NCBI GenBank assembly: GCA_013002625.1
Contig: JABDJE010000328.1
Coordinates: 1-7,729 of the forward strand
Length of the DNA: 7,729 bases
Source: Saprospiraceae bacterium
GTDB lineage: Bacteria > Bacteroidota > Bacteroidia > Chitinophagales > Saprospiraceae
Direction of reading: 5' to 3'
Below, piece by piece: positions 5,652 to 7,729 of this stretch. The translations under genes were made by a program, and so were the position numbers. The notes beneath the pieces were generated by a model that searched no databases, had not been told where the DNA came from, and saw nothing but the letters and a program-made list of their open reading frames with translations. Position 1 is the first letter of the stretch, and each line of letters starts with the position of its first letter.

Positions 5652-6047
5652 ATGCAACCAGAAGAACTTATTTCCATACTTGTCCATCTATCTTATAGTG
5701 ACCGGCACTTTGATACATCAGAGTTGAGTTATATTCTTAGTGTTGGCCGGCACCTTGGCGTGAAAGATCATATTGTTGAGTCAATTATTAAGGATCCATT
5801 TGTCAAGGATATTCAACTTCCTGAAGCCGAAGAAGACAGAATGACCATATTGTATTATATGCTGTTTCTGATGAAAATTGACAGACAAATCAATGATGGA
5901 GAGCGCGAATTGATCCATCATTATGGTTTCAAATTGGGTTTTTCGCGCGCCCAGATAAATGATTTTCTGGATCTGATGGAACATTACAAAGACGGGCGCG
6001 TTCCTACCGACGAAATGATTTCAATCATCAAGCGCTATAAAAACTGA
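5652..6047 (+). CDS. TerB-like helical protein
   Basis: A 131-residue soluble protein with no signal peptide. The arrangement fits a TerB-like fold: a first helix pair ISILVHLSYSDRHFDTSELS, with the family's pattern of a D-x-x-F/I-D acidic turn between helices, and a second copy-like segment LFLMKIDRQINDGERELIHH (about residues 71-90) with the same spacing D-x-x-I-x-x-x-E. TerB domains bind metal through such acidic residues and are linked to tellurite resistance and stress functions, but many members have no known role. It follows the PspC-like gene by 6 bases. Its TGA stop (6045-6047) touches the stop of the convergent methyltransferase gene with no gap. The assignment to TerB is by pattern and is moderate. 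Confidence 0.65.
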   Translation: MQPEELISILVHLSYSDRHFDTSELSYILSVGRHLGVKDHIVESIIKDPFVKDIQLPEAEEDRMTILYYMLFLMKIDRQINDGERELIHHYGFKLGFSRAQINDFLDLMEHYKDGRVPTDEMISIIKRYKN

Positions 6048-6851
6048 TTATCTTTTCTTCGCCAGAATACTGAAAATATGGGGTGGCGCAATACCATTAT
6101 GTTTGAATTGAAACTTTTGATCTTCCAGTTTCACCAGATTAGGAAAACAATTGTAAGGGGAGTAATCGTATTCATTAAACAGGACTATATCCATCCCCTG
6201 CCCTATCAAAGCATTTAATATTTCGCTTATCGAATGTTGCCAAAAATACTCTGTCATTTTAATATCAGCCTTATTGTCTACATAGGTGCCTTCATTTTCT
6301 TCCTCATAGGGATTCCCATCATTGAAGTATCTGTAGGCAATGCGATCAGTACCCCAATCAAACATATAAAGTACTGGATGAAATTCGGCCATATAGAAAT
6401 AACCTCCGGACTTTATCCGCGCACACAATTGAGCCGCCCACCTATCCAAATCTGGAAGCCAACCGATTACACCATAGCTGGTAAATACCAAGTCAAATAA
6501 GGTGTCAATGTGTTTATCAATATCATAGACATTACAACAAACAAATCGACTTGCAAGATTAAGTTCATCTCTGATTTCCTCTGCCTTTTTGATAGCTTCT
6601 GGTGAAATATCTATCCCGGTACATTCTGCGCCCATGCGTTCCATGGACAAGGTATCCTGTCCGAAATGACATTGGCTATGCAAAATCGTTTTCCCTTCTA
6701 AAGAAGGCAGTTCCCCTAATTCGATATGGCGCAATGTATTGGTTCCAGCAAAGAATGCATCCATATCATAAAATTTGCTGGCTGCGTGTATGGGCGTTTT
6801 TGCATCCCACAAGGCCTTATTGGCTTCAAAGTATTTAATGTATTTGTCCAT
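6048..6851 (-). CDS. Class I SAM-dependent methyltransferase
   Basis: A 267-residue Rossmann-type methyltransferase. The SAM-binding motif I is atypical: KTILHSQCHFGQDTLSMERMGA at about residues 54-75, where the usual hydrophobic-Asp-x-Gly-x-Gly is replaced by SQCHFGQDT. This variant occurs in a recognised subgroup of methyltransferases, so it is not a sign of decay. GIDISPEAI follows with Asp81 for the ribose hydroxyls, then CNVYDID and FDLVFTSYGVIGWLPDL as motifs II-IV, and IKSGGYFYMAEFHPV as the post-motif strand. The substrate is not evident; an aromatic-rich C-terminal half (YRYFNDGNPYEEE, EYFWQHS, YDYSPYNCFPN) suggests a small-molecule pocket. It is read from the minus strand, convergent with the TerB-like gene and divergent from the DUF3467 gene, so it is probably a single-gene unit. 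Confidence 0.88.
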   Translation of the reverse strand: MDKYIKYFEANKALWDAKTPIHAASKFYDMDAFFAGTNTLRHIELGELPSLEGKTILHSQCHFGQDTLSMERMGAECTGIDISPEAIKKAEEIRDELNLASRFVCCNVYDIDKHIDTLFDLVFTSYGVIGWLPDLDRWAAQLCARIKSGGYFYMAEFHPVLYMFDWGTDRIAYRYFNDGNPYEEENEGTYVDNKADIKMTEYFWQHSISEILNALIGQGMDIVLFNEYDYSPYNCFPNLVKLEDQKFQFKHNGIAPPHIFSILAKKR

Positions 6852-6933
6852 TGACTATGTCTAAAAAGCTACAACAATAATGTAAAGACTAATGTTATCT
6901 TAGTATTGGATTTAATCAGTTTAAAAATACATT
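6852..6933. promoter_or_regulatory. Divergent intergenic promoter region
   Basis: These 82 bases must hold the promoters of the minus-strand methyltransferase and the plus-strand DUF3467 gene. On the plus strand TAGTATTG (6901-6908) is one mismatch from TAnnTTTG and lies 25 bases before the ATG at 6934. On the minus strand the complement of 6864-6871 reads TAGCTTTT, also one mismatch away. Neither has a good TTTG partner at the right distance, so exact promoters are not assigned. Confidence 0.3.
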
Positions 6934-7248
6934 ATGGCAGAAGAAAAGAAGAAAAATCAAATGAATATTGAGTTACCAGAGGATGTTGCGGATGGTACTT
7001 ATGCGAACCTTGCAATTATTTCTCACTCTCAATCTGAATTTGTAGTGGATTTTATTCGTATGGTGCCCAATGTTCCTAAAGCCAAGGTGAAATCGAGGGT
7101 AATCCTTACACCTCAGCATGCTAAAAGGCTTTTGAAAGCGCTTAATGATAATATTGGAAAATTCGAAAAACAATTTGGACCCATCGGTGAACATGTACAG
7201 CAACCCGGTATGCCTCCGATAAACTTTACCCCAACAGCTCAAGCGTAA
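6934..7248 (+). CDS. DUF3467 domain protein
   Basis: A 104-residue protein that matches DUF3467: IELPEDVADGTYANLAIISHSQSEFVVDFIRMVP, followed by KAKVKSRVILTPQHAKRLLKALNDNIGKFEKQFGPI. It has no signal peptide or membrane segment, starts with a lysine-rich tail (MAEEKKKNQ) and ends in a proline-rich stretch. The biochemical function is unknown. In several Bacteroidota I recall this gene next to the RNA polymerase rpoBC genes; here it stands alone between a methyltransferase and ruvB, so it is probably transcribed from its own promoter. The family assignment is confident. Confidence 0.87.
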   Translation: MAEEKKKNQMNIELPEDVADGTYANLAIISHSQSEFVVDFIRMVPNVPKAKVKSRVILTPQHAKRLLKALNDNIGKFEKQFGPIGEHVQQPGMPPINFTPTAQA

Positions 7249-7306
7249 ATTTTAGGATAATGGTTAATTGTTAAATAAAAGTTGCTGATAAATTTTACTT
7301 CAACGA

Positions 7307-7332
7307 CCTAACACCTAACACCTAACACCTAA
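7307..7332. repeat. Heptamer tandem repeat (CCTAACA), overlapping the ruvB stop
   Basis: Three perfect copies of CCTAACA at 7307-7313, 7314-7320 and 7321-7327 are followed by a partial fourth, CCTAA (7328-7332). On the minus strand this reads TTAGGTG repeats, and the ruvB stop codon (complement of CTA, 7329-7331) lies in the last partial unit. It sits between the convergent ends of the DUF3467 and ruvB genes. Confidence 0.9.
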
Positions 7333-7729
7333 AATAAACTTCCTTCCTGTGCTGGAGGCACAACACCCAAATGTTCGTAGGCTTTTTGTGTGGCTTCCCT
7401 TCCTCTTGCGGTACGTTGGATATAGCCCTCCATAATTAGAAATGGTTCATGCACTTCTTCAATGGTTCCGGCTTCTTCACCCACTGCAGTAGCAATAGTT
7501 GTGATGCCTACAGGTCCACCTTTAAATTTTTGAACGATCGTTGATAAAATGCGGTTGTCCATTTCATCCAAGCCCCCTTCATCTACGTTTAACGCTTCAA
7601 GACCATATTCTGAAATTGCCTTATCGATCTTTCCATTGCCTTTTATCTGAGCAAAATCTCTGATTCTTCTCAGCAAAGCATTGGCTATTCTTGGTGTTCC
7701 ACGGCTGCGCATGGCAATGGTATGTGCAC
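7329..7729 (-). CDS. ruvB: Holliday junction helicase RuvB, C-terminal part (5' partial)
   Basis: The minus-strand frame is open to the window edge and gives AHTIAMRSRGTPRIANALLRR; the internal Met at 7712 is not the start. About 133 residues of an expected 340 are visible. RSRGTPRIANALLRRIRDFA is the end of the AAA+ small domain with the sensor-2 Arg (GTPRIAN). LDEMDNRILSTIVQKFKGGPVG leads into the winged-helix DNA-binding domain, with VGITTIATAVGEE, TIEEVHEPFLI and GYIQRTARGREAT in the order expected of RuvB. The protein drives branch migration of Holliday junctions with RuvA. The tail AQEGSLF replaces the longer tails of some homologues. The Walker A and B motifs lie outside the window. 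The gene ends with TAG inside the heptamer repeat. Confidence 0.96.
   Translation of the reverse strand, partial: AHTIAMRSRGTPRIANALLRRIRDFAQIKGNGKIDKAISEYGLEALNVDEGGLDEMDNRILSTIVQKFKGGPVGITTIATAVGEEAGTIEEVHEPFLIMEGYIQRTARGREATQKAYEHLGVVPPAQEGSLF

Noticed and set aside
6234..6838. Two plus-strand open frames opposite the methyltransferase gene
   Set aside because: They are antisense to a well-supported gene and their translations show no domain pattern.
6973..7242. Minus-strand open frame opposite the DUF3467 gene
   Set aside because: The plus-strand frame matches a known family over its length; the reverse frame has no recognisable content.
7307..7332. CRISPR array
   Set aside because: Units are seven bases with no spacers; this is a simple tandem repeat.

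Overview
The window reads as a piece of a Bacteroidota chromosome, probably from the Saprospiria/Chitinophagia side of the phylum. This rests on gene content: a DUF4159 protein, a DUF3467 protein, a DAHP synthase fused to a C-terminal chorismate mutase, and short PspC-like and TerB-like proteins. Promoter candidates resemble the Bacteroidota TTTG / TAnnTTTG pattern, and gene starts lack clear Shine-Dalgarno sequences. The species assignment is inference.

Left part (1-1679): the 3' portion of a dihydroorotase-like amidohydrolase whose active-site residues are largely replaced, followed 8 bases later by a secreted DUF4159 protein.

Central part (1717-4982): a three-gene aromatic amino acid operon made of an aminotransferase, prephenate dehydrogenase (tyrA), and DAHP synthase-chorismate mutase. 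Together these cover entry into the shikimate pathway, chorismate to prephenate, prephenate to 4-hydroxyphenylpyruvate, and final transamination to tyrosine. No prephenate dehydratase is present. In front of the operon lies a complete ribosome-mediated transcription attenuator: a promoter candidate, a 17-residue leader peptide MNLMNNNTYYWYFYYDM with seven consecutive aromatic codons (five Tyr, one Trp, one Phe), three mutually exclusive RNA pairings, and an intrinsic terminator with a nine-T tail ending 17 bases before the first gene. This is the most interesting feature of the window. The tyrosine bias of the leader matches an operon that has the Tyr branch and lacks the Phe branch.

Right-centre (5005-6047): a long A/T-rich inverted repeat after the operon, a promoter candidate, then a possible small operon of an unrecognised one-helix membrane protein, a PspC-like membrane protein and a TerB-like helical protein. 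The last gene meets a convergent SAM-dependent methyltransferase (6048-6851, minus) with no base between the two stop codons.

Right end (6852-7729): a short divergent promoter region, a DUF3467 protein, a CCTAACA heptamer tandem repeat that overlaps the stop codon of ruvB, and the C-terminal third of ruvB (minus strand), which runs off the window. No RNA genes, insertion sequences, CRISPR arrays or signs of recent horizontal transfer were seen.
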